64,000 bases of DNA. Source: Cellulosimicrobium sp. CUA-896 (GTDB lineage: Bacteria > Actinomycetota > Actinomycetes > Actinomycetales > Cellulomonadaceae). The notes under the pieces were generated by a model, which saw only the letters and a program-made list of their open reading frames with translations, made no database searches and had not been told where the DNA came from. The stretch covers positions 41,348 through 105,347 of the forward strand of contig NZ_MKKH01000001.1 in assembly GCF_001942335.1 (NCBI RefSeq), given 5' to 3'. Shown here piece by piece: positions 30,267-38,901 of this stretch; position 1 is the first letter of the stretch; each line of letters begins with the position of its first letter. Both the position numbers and the translations under genes were made by a program.

Positions 30267-31366
30267 CGTGCCCCGCCCGTGCGCAGTGCGAAGAGCAACG
30301 GCTCCACCACGACCTCGGGAGTGATCGACGCGCGTCCCGCCGTCGCGCGTTCCCGCGCCGCGGCGAGGTCGGACGACTCTGCCAGCCGCACAAGCCTCGC
30401 GGCGAGCGCATCCGGGTCCGCAGGTGGCACCAGCTCGACGTGCTCGCCGAGCAGGTCCCGCTGCGGACGAGTGTCGGAGGTCACGACCACGCAACCAGCG
30501 GCAAGCCCTTGGTAGACCTTGTTCGGCACCACGCGCAGACCCTTCGGGGTGCTGGAGAAGATGCCGAGGCAGACGTCGTGGGACGCCACCAGGGCCGGCA
30601 GGTCCGCCGGCTCGACCCACTCCAGCCACGTCACGTCCCCGAGACCTTCCATCGCGCGGCGGGTCGCCGGGAGATCTTGCCCCGTGCCCACCATCGTGAC
30701 CTGGATCGGCGCGCCCGCCGCGACGGCAGCCGCGAGAGCCGCGCCGATCACCGGCGCACCCTGCAGGGGCGTGTACAAGCCGAAGAACACGACTCGCAAC
30801 GAGCCACCGGCGTGGCGAGCGACGGGAGCGGGGGCGGCGTCGAACCACGCCTGGGGAGCGCCCACCGGGACGACGACGCCGCGACCAGGTCGGCGAAGCA
30901 TGCGCCGGTGCTCGTCGGTGTCGGTCAGGACCAGGTCCGCGCACCTCGTGGCGAGCCGGTCGAGAAGGTGCAGCATGCGCACCTTGAGGCCCGCGGCGCC
31001 GCGGTCGGTGGCCGTGTCCCCGGCGAACACCAGGTGATCGAGCACGACCGTGGAGCGCGGGAAGAGCACCCGCGCCAGGACCACGTCGAAGTGCCCCATG
31101 TAGCCGACCAGGACAACCTCCGGACGCCCGTGGGTGCGGACGGTCCGCCGGGCTCCCACGACGAGCTCCGCCCAGCACCCGAGGAGACGTAGGAGGAGCA
31201 CCGGCAGGCGCCACGGTTGCTGCAGCATCCGCACACGCTCAGCCGTCGAGAGGCCGAGCGGACGGTTCACCTCGAGCACTGTCCGTCCATGGACGCGCAG
31301 GCCCTCGACGATAGTCGCGATGCGAGGGTGGCGGGAGCCGTCGTACGTGCCGAAGGAGAGGATCAC
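30263..31366 (-). CDS. GT-B (GT4-like) glycosyltransferase
   Basis: Protein of 367 residues from GTG 31366 (VILSFGTYDGSRHPRI). The N-terminal half has RHPRIATIVEGLRVHG and PEVVLVGYMGHFDVVLARV. The C-terminal donor half has SLRVVFFGLYTPLQGAPVIGAAL, then TMVGTGQDLPATRR, the loop ADLPALVASHDVCLGIF and KVYQGLAAGCVVVTSDTRPQRDLL. It resembles group-1 transferases acting on lipid-linked surface glycans; sugar and acceptor are unknown. Start and stop overlap both neighbours by four bases, so translation is tightly coupled. The start choice depends on the upstream gene ending exactly there (GTGA). Confidence 0.85.
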   Translation of the reverse strand: MILSFGTYDGSRHPRIATIVEGLRVHGRTVLEVNRPLGLSTAERVRMLQQPWRLPVLLLRLLGCWAELVVGARRTVRTHGRPEVVLVGYMGHFDVVLARVLFPRSTVVLDHLVFAGDTATDRGAAGLKVRMLHLLDRLATRCADLVLTDTDEHRRMLRRPGRGVVVPVGAPQAWFDAAPAPVARHAGGSLRVVFFGLYTPLQGAPVIGAALAAAVAAGAPIQVTMVGTGQDLPATRRAMEGLGDVTWLEWVEPADLPALVASHDVCLGIFSSTPKGLRVVPNKVYQGLAAGCVVVTSDTRPQRDLLGEHVELVPPADPDALAARLVRLAESSDLAAARERATAGRASITPEVVVEPLLFALRTGGAR

Positions 31367-32437
31367 TCCGCCTCGCCACCACGCGAAGGCGTCCGTGCCT
31401 CGGGGCGCGCCTCCACTGCCTGCACCGGCTCGAGCGTGGCTGCGAGGTCGACTGCGAGGACTCCATCGGGGAGCGCGCGCGCACCTGACGGCTCCGGCAG
31501 CGCCCGTACTGCACCTCCTTGAGCCGCTCGAGCGTCTCTTCCAGAAGCACGCGGTTCGTCCGCTCCAGATCTGCGATGACGAGCAGGGCAAAGCAGAGCA
31601 ACGATCCGATCAACATGGCGACGCCGAAGATCAGCGACTGGATGTGGTCCCCGGCGTCGCCGATGAGCAGCAGCACGAGAAAGCGCACGAACGGCACCAG
31701 CGCCGCGACGAGGAAGGCCAGACCGAGAGTGATGAACACGGCGTGCGGCTTGAACATCACATAGCTGCGGCTGATGGCCTGGCCGGACATCGCCATGTGC
31801 TGCCAGATGCTCTTGAAGAGCCGCGATTCGCGGGTCTTGGGGTTCGTGGTGATCGGGACGGAGGCGATGCGCAGACGCTTGTTCCCCGCCTGGATGATCG
31901 TCTCCATGCAGTAGCTGAACTGCGTCACGACGTTGAGGTGATACAGAGAAGCCCGGGAGTAGGCGCGGAAGCCGCTGGCGGCGTCCGGAAGGTCCGTGCG
32001 GCGGCGAAGTTCACCACCTGGCTGCCGATGCGCTGCATCAGCTTCTTGAACGGGGAGAAGTGCGCGATCGTCGCCGTCTGGCGGTCACCGATCGCGATGT
32101 CGGCCTCACCGCGCAGCAGCGGCTGGACCAGCTCGGTGATCGACTCCTGGGGGTACTGGTTGTCCCCATCGGTGTTCACGACGATGTCGGCGCCATGCTT
32201 GAGCGCGTAGTCGACTCCATCGCGGAACGACCGGGCGAGGCCCATGTTGCGGGTGTGGTGCACGAAGTGCCTCACACCTAGGTTGCGCGCCACCTCGACC
32301 GTGCGGTCGGTCGAGCCGTCGTCGATGACGAGGATCTCGATCTCGTCGATCCCCTCGATTTCGCGCGGGATCGTGGCGAGGACGAGGGGCAGCGTCTCTT
32401 CCTCGTTGAGGCACGGGATCTGGACGAAGAGCTTCAT
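31363..32437 (-). CDS. GT2 polyprenyl-phosphate glycosyltransferase, DPM/GtrB-like (two frame breaks)
   Basis: About 358 residues from ATG 32437 (MKLFVQIPCLNEEETLPLVL). The GT2 domain (1-230) contains EILVIDDGSTDRTVEVA, VVNTDGDNQYPQESI, AIGDRQ and, after repair, VVNFAARTDLPDAASGFRAYSR. Two C-terminal membrane helices (PHAVFITLGLAFLVAALVPF and SLIFGVAMLIGSLLCFALLVI) place it with the polyprenol-phosphate sugar synthases. It should make a lipid-P-sugar donor for extracytoplasmic GT-C enzymes such as the YfhO-type proteins nearby. Breaks at 32000-32001 and 31496-31497 are single lost G bases; bridging the second ends the protein at a TGA that overlaps the next start. Confidence 0.87.
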
Positions 32438-32653
32438 ACCGGCTTCCGGGTCGAGTGGGGTTGATTGCCCGAGCGTGTGGGCACGTGTCGCGCGCACAGT
32501 CTAGTTGTGATGTCCACGGAGATCGGTCGGCGCCGTCGTGAGGCCCTCGGCGGCCGGTCGAGCCGTGGCACGGCCGGAGGACCCTGGTCGGTCGCCGGGC
32601 CGTCAGGCCCTGGGTCACCTGCCGGTCGGCCACATCACGACCAGGGGGACGCA

Positions 32654-32659
32654 TACGCT
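32654..32659 (+). promoter_or_regulatory. -10 box TACGCT for leaderless GT4 gene
   Basis: TACGCT plus six bases, then GTG at 32666. The 228-base gap 32438-32665 between the divergent glycosyltransferase genes otherwise shows nothing recognisable. Confidence 0.45.
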
Positions 32660-32665
32660 TCGACC

Positions 32666-33786
32666 GTGACCACCACCCCTCCTCTCAGCGTGACCATGGT
32701 CGTGGAGCAGCTCTGGCAGGCGGTGCCCGGGGGCTCCGGTACGTACGTCCGTGAGCTCTCGCACGCACTGGCGACGCGGCGCGACACAGCGCTGACCGGC
32801 GTCCGCGCAGGCTCCGCCGGAACCGACCACCACGGTCTGCCCGTCACGGTCCCCGTCGTCGCGTCCCGTCTTCCCCGCGCCCTACTCTACGAGGCGTGGT
32901 CGCGGCTGCGCCGTCCTGCAGTCCCGGGCCCCAGCCCCGACGTCGTGCATGCCCCGACATGGGCGGTACCCCCGCGCTCGGCGCCGCTCGTCTGACCGTG
33001 CACGACCTCGCGTTCCGCCGTGCACCGGAGCACTTCACACCCCGCGGCGTGCGCTTCTTCGAGCGTGCGCTGGAGATCACCCGCCGTGAGGCCGATATCG
33101 TGATCGTCCCGTCGATGACCACACGTGCCGACTGCGTGGACGCCGGCCTGGACGAGTCGCGCCTGCGCGTGGTGCCGCACGGCGTCCGGACCTCCTCCGT
33201 CGACCCCGCCGCAGCCGAGGAGTTCCGCAGACGTCATCGTCTCGACCGTCCGTACGTCATGTGGTGCGGCGCGGTCGAGCCACGGAAGAACCTCGGCACG
33301 CTGCTGCAAGCCTTCGCGAGCCTGGTCGATAGCACGGACCTTGACCTGGTGCTCGTCGGCCCGGGCGGCTGGGGCTCGGCGGCCGAGGACCTCGAGCGGC
33401 GCCGGGCGCCGCTCCCTCGTGAACGCGTCCACGTCCTCGGCGCCGTGTCGTCGTCGGACCTGGCTCTCGCCTACGCCGGCGCCCACGTGTTCTGCTTCCC
33501 CTCCTTCTGGGAGGGGTTCGGCATGCCCGTGCTCGAGGCGCAGGCGCACGGCGTGCCCGTGGTCACGTCGCGAGGCACGTCGATGGCGGAGATCGGCGGC
33601 GACGGCGTCGTGCTCGCCGACGCCGAGGACGCCGAGGAGCTCGCAGCCGGGATCGTCGCGGCCGCCGGACCGCGTCATGACGAGATCGCCGCATCGGCAC
33701 GGGTCAACGCGGCAACCTACACCTGGGAGGCATCGGCCGCGCTGCACGTCGACGCCTACCGGGCCGCCGTCGAGGCCGCACGATGA
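32666..33786 (+). CDS. GT4-family glycosyltransferase (frame break)
   Basis: About 373 residues from GTG 32666. The N-terminal half contains MVVEQLWQAVPGGSGTYVREL and DVVHAPTWAVPP. After repair of one C at 32984-32985 it reads straight into ARLTVHDLAFRRAPEHFT. The C-terminal donor site has WCGAVEPRKNLGTLLQAF and CFPSFWEGFGMPVLEAQAHGVPVVTS with the E-x7-E pattern of retaining GT4 enzymes. It closely parallels the enzyme at 24725-25849, so the two may be paralogues acting on successive or alternative residues. The stop overlaps the next GT2 start (ATGA). Confidence 0.88.
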
Positions 33787-34799
33787 GCGCGCGCGTCCGG
33801 GCCGTCGTGGTGACCTGGAACGGCGCCCATCTGCTGCCGCCCTGCCTCCGGTCACTGCTCTCGCAAGATCTGCCGGGTGGCCTGGAGGTCGTGGTGGTCG
33901 ACAACGCGAGCACCGACGGCACGGCGACCCTGCTCGCGGAGTCGTTCCCGAGCGTGCGCGTGGTGAACCTGCGCGAGAACACCGGCTTCGCCGGCGGTGT
34001 GGCGGCGGGGACCGAAGACCTGCTGGCGCGCGAGGTCGTCCCCGGGCAGGACGTCCCGGAGTACGTGGTCCTGCTTAACAACGACGCATGGTTCGAGCCG
34101 GGGGCCGTGCACCGCCTGGTGGCGACCGCGGACTCCGCTCGCGAGGCGGGCGAACGGGTCGGGGCCGTGACCGCCAAGGTCTTGCTCAGCGAGCCTGATC
34201 GGGAAGGCCGCAAGGTGCTCAACTCGACCGGCAACATCCTCAGCCCCACCGGCGCAGCCACGGACCGCGACTTCGGCGTTCCGGTGGATCAGGCCCGTCC
34301 CGCCCGAGAGGTCTTCGGCCTGTACGGCGGCGCATGTCTCATCCGTACCGATGCGCTTCGCGACGCTGGCGGGTTCGACGCACGCCTTTTCCTTTACTAC
34401 GAGGACACCGACCTCTCCTGGAAACTGCGCGAGCGCGACTGGACGGTGGTGTACGAGGGTCAGGCCGTCGCCCACCACCGCCACTCCGCCAGTTCCGGAA
34501 CTGCCAGCGCGCTGTTCCGCTACTACAACACTCGCAACTCCCTCGTGGTGGCCACCCGGCACGCGCCCTGGGGGCTCGTGCTGCGGAGTCTCGGACGTCA
34601 GCTGGCCGGTATCGTGCGGCACTCGGCGCTGCGCACCGAGCCGGCGGAGCTCCGACGGGCGCGCCGGCGGGCGCTCTGGGACTACACGAAGACGGTGCCG
34701 CGCCTGCTCGTCGAGCGCCGGGCTCGACCTCGAGCTGTGCGACCGGAGATGTCCGGAGGAGCCGGTGGGGTGGTGCCTGACCGACCACGAGGTCGGTGA
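33783..34799 (+). CDS. GT2-family glycosyltransferase
   Basis: Protein of 338 residues with an intact frame. The GT-A core shows VRAVVVTWNGAHLLPPCL, then VVVVDNASTDGTATLL, the conserved NLRENTGFAGGVAAG, the metal motif VVLLNNDAWFEPGAV and LYYEDTDLSWKLRERDWTVVY. RYYNTRNSLVVATRHAPWG near 255 is typical of rhamnosyl- and galactofuranosyl-like transferases of wall polymers. The sugar donor could be dTDP-rhamnose given the local rml genes; this is inference. It is translationally coupled to the preceding GT4. The C terminus is basic. It converges on the GT2-GT4 fusion gene 39 bases away. Confidence 0.87.
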   Translation: MSARVRAVVVTWNGAHLLPPCLRSLLSQDLPGGLEVVVVDNASTDGTATLLAESFPSVRVVNLRENTGFAGGVAAGTEDLLAREVVPGQDVPEYVVLLNNDAWFEPGAVHRLVATADSAREAGERVGAVTAKVLLSEPDREGRKVLNSTGNILSPTGAATDRDFGVPVDQARPAREVFGLYGGACLIRTDALRDAGGFDARLFLYYEDTDLSWKLRERDWTVVYEGQAVAHHRHSASSGTASALFRYYNTRNSLVVATRHAPWGLVLRSLGRQLAGIVRHSALRTEPAELRRARRRALWDYTKTVPRLLVERRARPRAVRPEMSGGAGGVVPDRPRGR

Positions 34800-34838
34800 G
34801 CCGTCACATGGACGCCGGGCACTGGGCGCGCCCGATGC

Positions 34839-37348
34839 TCATCCCCCGCGAGCCACGCGGCGGACCCTGCCGGACGCCCGACGGACGAACTCGCCAGGGC
34901 CTCCGGCCCGCAGGTACCCGACGGCGAGACGGAGATCGGCCCGCACACCACCCCGGCGGAGGAAGGGCCGCGCCAGCGTCTCTGCATCCCCCAGCTCGTG
35001 AGCGAGGTCGGCAGCGCGCCGCGGGAACCGGCAGAACTCGACGAGCGGTTCCAGCACCGTGGCCCACCGGTACCGCTCGGCGAACTCAGCGACGTTCTTG
35101 CGCGCCTCCGCGACGGCCTTCCCGTCGAAGAGATACGTCTCGAGCGCCGACTCGAGCGCGTCGACGTCCTCCGGCTCGACCGTGGCTCCCAGCCGATTCT
35201 CCGTGATGAGGGAATCGAACGTGTCGCCGTTCGTCGCGACGATGGGCAGGCCCGCCCACAGGTAGTCAAGGATGCGTGTGCGGAAGCTGAACGCCGTTTC
35301 GATGTGGTGGAAGTGGGTCGAGACCCCGAGGTCCGCGTCCAGGAGATAGTTCGCCCGCTCGTTGTAGGGCACCCAGCCCTCGTTGAAGAACACGTGGCGC
35401 CCCGTCAGGCCCAGCTCGTCCGAGAGCTGCTTGAGCTCCCACGCGATGCGCATGTCGGGAACACCGGGATTTGGGTGCTTCAGGCCAAGGAAGTAGAGCT
35501 TGACCTCCGGATGCCGCTCCACGAGCCTGTGGACCGCTCGGACCAACGTCAACGGGTCGAACCAGTTGTAGACCCCACCGCCCCAGAGGACCACCTTGTC
35601 GTCTGGCCCGATGCCGGGAACGGCCCCCTTGATCGCGTGCGAGGTCTGCACTGGCGCATCGTCGCTGACGCCGAAGGGCACGACGGCGACCAGCGAGTTC
35701 AGCGACTCGTCCTCGTCGTAGACGCGCGCGTTGATGCGCCCCTGCCCCGCGAGCTGTCCGAGCCAGAAGTCCCGCTGCTTGTCCGAGGCGCACATCACGA
35801 GATCGGCGCGGCGCAGCTGCTCGTTGAGGATGCGCGTGGTCTCGCGGACGGAGTGAGCCCGTCCGTCGGGTCCGAGGTCGCGCGCCTGCTCGAGCTGCTC
35901 GAGGTGGATGGGGTCGTAGACGTCCGCGACGAGGATCTTGCTGGACTGCTTGAGCACGGTGCGCCCTCGAGCAGGAAGCCCTGGAAGACGATGACGTCAG
36001 CCCAGTCGGTGTGCTTCTTCAGGGGCGGCCCGGCCGAGTGCACCACGGTGAACTCATCCGACGTGACCTTGACGCCGGCCGTGGACAGCAACCGGACGTC
36101 GGCGAACGGCGCCACCGCCCGGGCGATCTCCCACGCACGGATGGCGGGACCTGCCATCTTCTCCAGCAGCGGCTCTCCCGTCACGACCAGCACACGCTGC
36201 CTCGAGACGAAGTGACGGTCGATGCCGAACGCCTCGACGAGTGCGTCGTGGCCCTCGTTGTACCCCTCGATGGCGTAGGCGGGCTCGATGGCATGGCGGA
36301 AGAGCGGGAAGAGCTCCCGGTCGCTGCGGCGGCGTCGGGACTGCAGCTCCGCGCGGACGTCGGCCAGCCCGTGCGCGAGCTGCTCGACGAGGTAGTCGAC
36401 CGCGAGCGGTCCCGTCAGCGCCATCTTCTGCACCTCGACCGTGCCGACGTCGTCTCCGCCGGGGCGCTTCTGCAGGTCAAGCATCGCGGCGTCGGTGCCG
36501 GTGCGGGCAACCGACCGACGCACGGCCAGCGCCATGGCCGCCGGTAGCGCCTTCGCCAGCGACTCGTCGTCAAGGTTCTTGTACATGCTCAGGAGCGCAT
36601 TCCGCTCGAGGAGGTAAGACTCGCGGTAGTCGCCGAACTTCTTCATCGTCACGTGGTGCTTGTGGTAGGCGACCGAGCCCGGCACGTATCGCACCCGGTA
36701 TCCGAGGAGGTTCAGCCGCCAGCCGAGGTCCACGTCCTCGTAGAACATGAAGAAGCGCTCGTCGAAGCCTCCGACCTCCCGGAAGACCGCGGTCGGCATG
36801 AACATCGCAGCACCGGTACCGAAGAGGACGTCCTTGGGGACGTCGTACTCGGCGGAGTCCGGCCGCTCTGCCTCCCGCTTGTAGCCCATGCCGTACCAGG
36901 TGAGCGAACCGTCGACGTAGTCGACCAGGTTCCCCTCCCAGTCGAGAACCTTGGAGGCGATCGATCCGATGGACGAGTCCGACTCCATCGCCTCGACAGC
37001 GGCCCGCACCCAGCCCGCGCCCGGGCGTGCGTCGTTGTTGATGAAGCCGACCCATTCTCCGGTGGCGGCCTCGACACCGAGGTTGCAGCCGCCGGCGAAC
37101 CCGAGGTTTCCTCCCGATTCGATGACCCGGGCGTGGGGGACGGCCGCCCGGATCCTCTCGACGCTGCCGTCCCCGGAGTCGTTGTCGACAACGATGAGTT
37201 CGAGACGGTCGGACGGCCAGTCGATCTCGTCGAAGTACCGCAGGCATGTGACCGTGTCCTCGGCACCCTTGTAGTTGACGAGAACGACGGAGACGACGCC
37301 CGTGCGCTCCTCGGCGTCCGAGGCGGCGTCCGAGGACGAGCGGCTCAC
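34839..37348 (-). CDS. two-domain GT2-GT4 fusion glycosyltransferase (frame break)
   Basis: About 836 residues from GTG 37348, preceded by GGAGG. The N-terminal GT2 domain (about 15-300) has VSVVLVNYKGAEDTVTCL, VVDNDSGDGSVERI, ESGGNLGFAGGCNLGV, FINNDARPGAGWV and FMFYEDVDLGWRLN. The C-terminal GT-B domain (about 400-836) has VLVVTGEPLLEKMAGPAIRAWE, VVLWGGGVYNWFDPLTLVRAV, FNEGWVPYNERANYLLDADLGVS and ILDYLWAGLPIVAT. The frame break at 35964-35966 is one base in a C run (GAGGG[G]CGCACC). The open frames meet exactly there with no start or ribosome site between, so a genuine fusion is likelier than two genes. It could add two sugars in succession. It is third in a minus-strand operon with two membrane proteins. 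Confidence 0.86.
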
Positions 37349-37401
37349 AGTACCTCCAGGGTGTTGGGAAAAGCGGGCGCGCACATCCTATGCGCCGACG
37401 G

Positions 37402-38901
37402 TCACGGGCCCGGCGCGACGGACCGGGGGTCGGGGCGAGGTTCCGCCACGAGGTCCTCGAGCACGATGTGCCGCAGAAGCCCTGACAGGTCCTCCTGGAT
37501 AGCGACGAGAGCTGGAACCGGACGCCACCACTCGGCGGAGGACACGACCATGAACGCGCTCGCACCTGCGCCCTGCGTCCCCACGGCGAGTGCCAGGACG
37601 ACCAGAAGCTCCCGCCAGCCGCTCGCGGGTCTGAGCACCTCGGCGAGCACAGCAACCAGGGGCCCCACGACGATCGGCAGGAAGGTGAGGAGGTACCGCG
37701 CGTGCACCCCGATCGGCTGTCCCATCGCGAGGTAGTCGTGCAGGTTGGTCCAGAAGAGCGCGGCGACGAAAGCAGCCGTGCCGAGGAGCAGGGGCGCCGC
37801 GCCGGACACACGCAGGACGAGCGGAGCCAGGAGGACGAGGAGGGCCGCACCTGCGACGACCGTCACGAGCGAGATCAGGCCCGCGACCGCGGGTCCGTTC
37901 GAGGTGAACGTCTCAGCGCCGCCGTCGACACCGACGGCGTTCCACAGCCACAGCACCCGAGGCGCCCACACGCGCGCTGCGTAGACCCCGGCCGTGCCCG
38001 CCGTGAGGGGCAGGTCGTCGAATCCGGCGTCCGCCTCGTAGTTGCGCCCCCACGGCCCCCAGCTCATGCACGTCTCGAGCGGCTGCACAGCACCGCAGTC
38101 AGGGAACGGGGTGCCGAAACGGACGAGGTTGACGACGTAGCGCTCGACGGCGAGGGCGAGACCGACGAGGGCCGCGGCCACGAGCAGCAGGTCCGTCCAG
38201 GTCGCGCGCACCCGCGACCATCGGTCGGCGGACCGCACGGCGCGCACGACGAGCAGCACGACCACGACCGCGAGGAAGGGCAGCGCGGAGTATTTCGTCA
38301 GCGCCGTCACGGACGCGAGTGCGAGCAGCGCGAGCCAGCCTCGCAGCTCGCGTGGCTCTCCCCATAGGCGGACGGCCACCGCGGAGAAGGCTGCGACGAG
38401 CAGGAACAACAAGTTGTCGTAGTTCACGACCGCAGCGATCGTCACCAGCAGCGGGGACATCGACACCAGCATCACCGTGACGCCGGCGACGGGAGCGCTG
38501 CCTGTCATAGAACGCACGACGCGGTGCCAGAGGACGAGCCCGGCCGCGACCATCGCGACCGAGAACAGCCGAAGCAGCACCATCCTGTCGTCCGGCTGCC
38601 ATCCGGACGTGGCGCGCCAAGGGAACGAGAGGAGGTAGTGGTACAGGTACGAGGGGTACCGTTCAACGTCACCGACCGGGCCGACGTCCGGGCGCTGGTC
38701 CAGGAAGGGCGTGAGATCTCCGGCGAACGCGTCGACCGCAGCGAGGTGGTAGTCCTCGTCGTAGATCGAGGTGCGCGCCACCAGGGCGAGCCACCCTGCC
38801 TGGACCACGAAGGCAGTGATGACCGCGCCGAGGAAGATCCTGCCGCCCAGCATCGCGCGCACGACCGCCGAAGCACGGGTGACCACCGCTGCGCCTAGCA
38901 T
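37402..38901 (-). CDS. polytopic GT-C-like membrane protein
   Basis: Protein of 499 residues with roughly eleven membrane segments, such as IFLGAVITAFVVQAGWLALVA, VAGVTVMLVSMSPLLVTI, LPFLAVVVVLLVVRAV and LLTFLPIVVGPLVAVLAEVL. The first external loop contains TSIYDEDYHLAAVD; an acidic DED in this loop is a hallmark of GT-C glycosyltransferases that use polyprenyl-phosphate sugars. A long external loop carries a cysteine pair (FPDCGAVQPLETCMSW). The start ATG at 38901 overlaps the end of the upstream YfhO-type gene. It probably adds side-chain sugars to the polymer outside the membrane. The family beyond GT-C/DUF2142-like is uncertain. Confidence 0.78.
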   Translation of the reverse strand: MLGAAVVTRASAVVRAMLGGRIFLGAVITAFVVQAGWLALVARTSIYDEDYHLAAVDAFAGDLTPFLDQRPDVGPVGDVERYPSYLYHYLLSFPWRATSGWQPDDRMVLLRLFSVAMVAAGLVLWHRVVRSMTGSAPVAGVTVMLVSMSPLLVTIAAVVNYDNLLFLLVAAFSAVAVRLWGEPRELRGWLALLALASVTALTKYSALPFLAVVVVLLVVRAVRSADRWSRVRATWTDLLLVAAALVGLALAVERYVVNLVRFGTPFPDCGAVQPLETCMSWGPWGRNYEADAGFDDLPLTAGTAGVYAARVWAPRVLWLWNAVGVDGGAETFTSNGPAVAGLISLVTVVAGAALLVLLAPLVLRVSGAAPLLLGTAAFVAALFWTNLHDYLAMGQPIGVHARYLLTFLPIVVGPLVAVLAEVLRPASGWRELLVVLALAVGTQGAGASAFMVVSSAEWWRPVPALVAIQEDLSGLLRHIVLEDLVAEPRPDPRSVAPGP

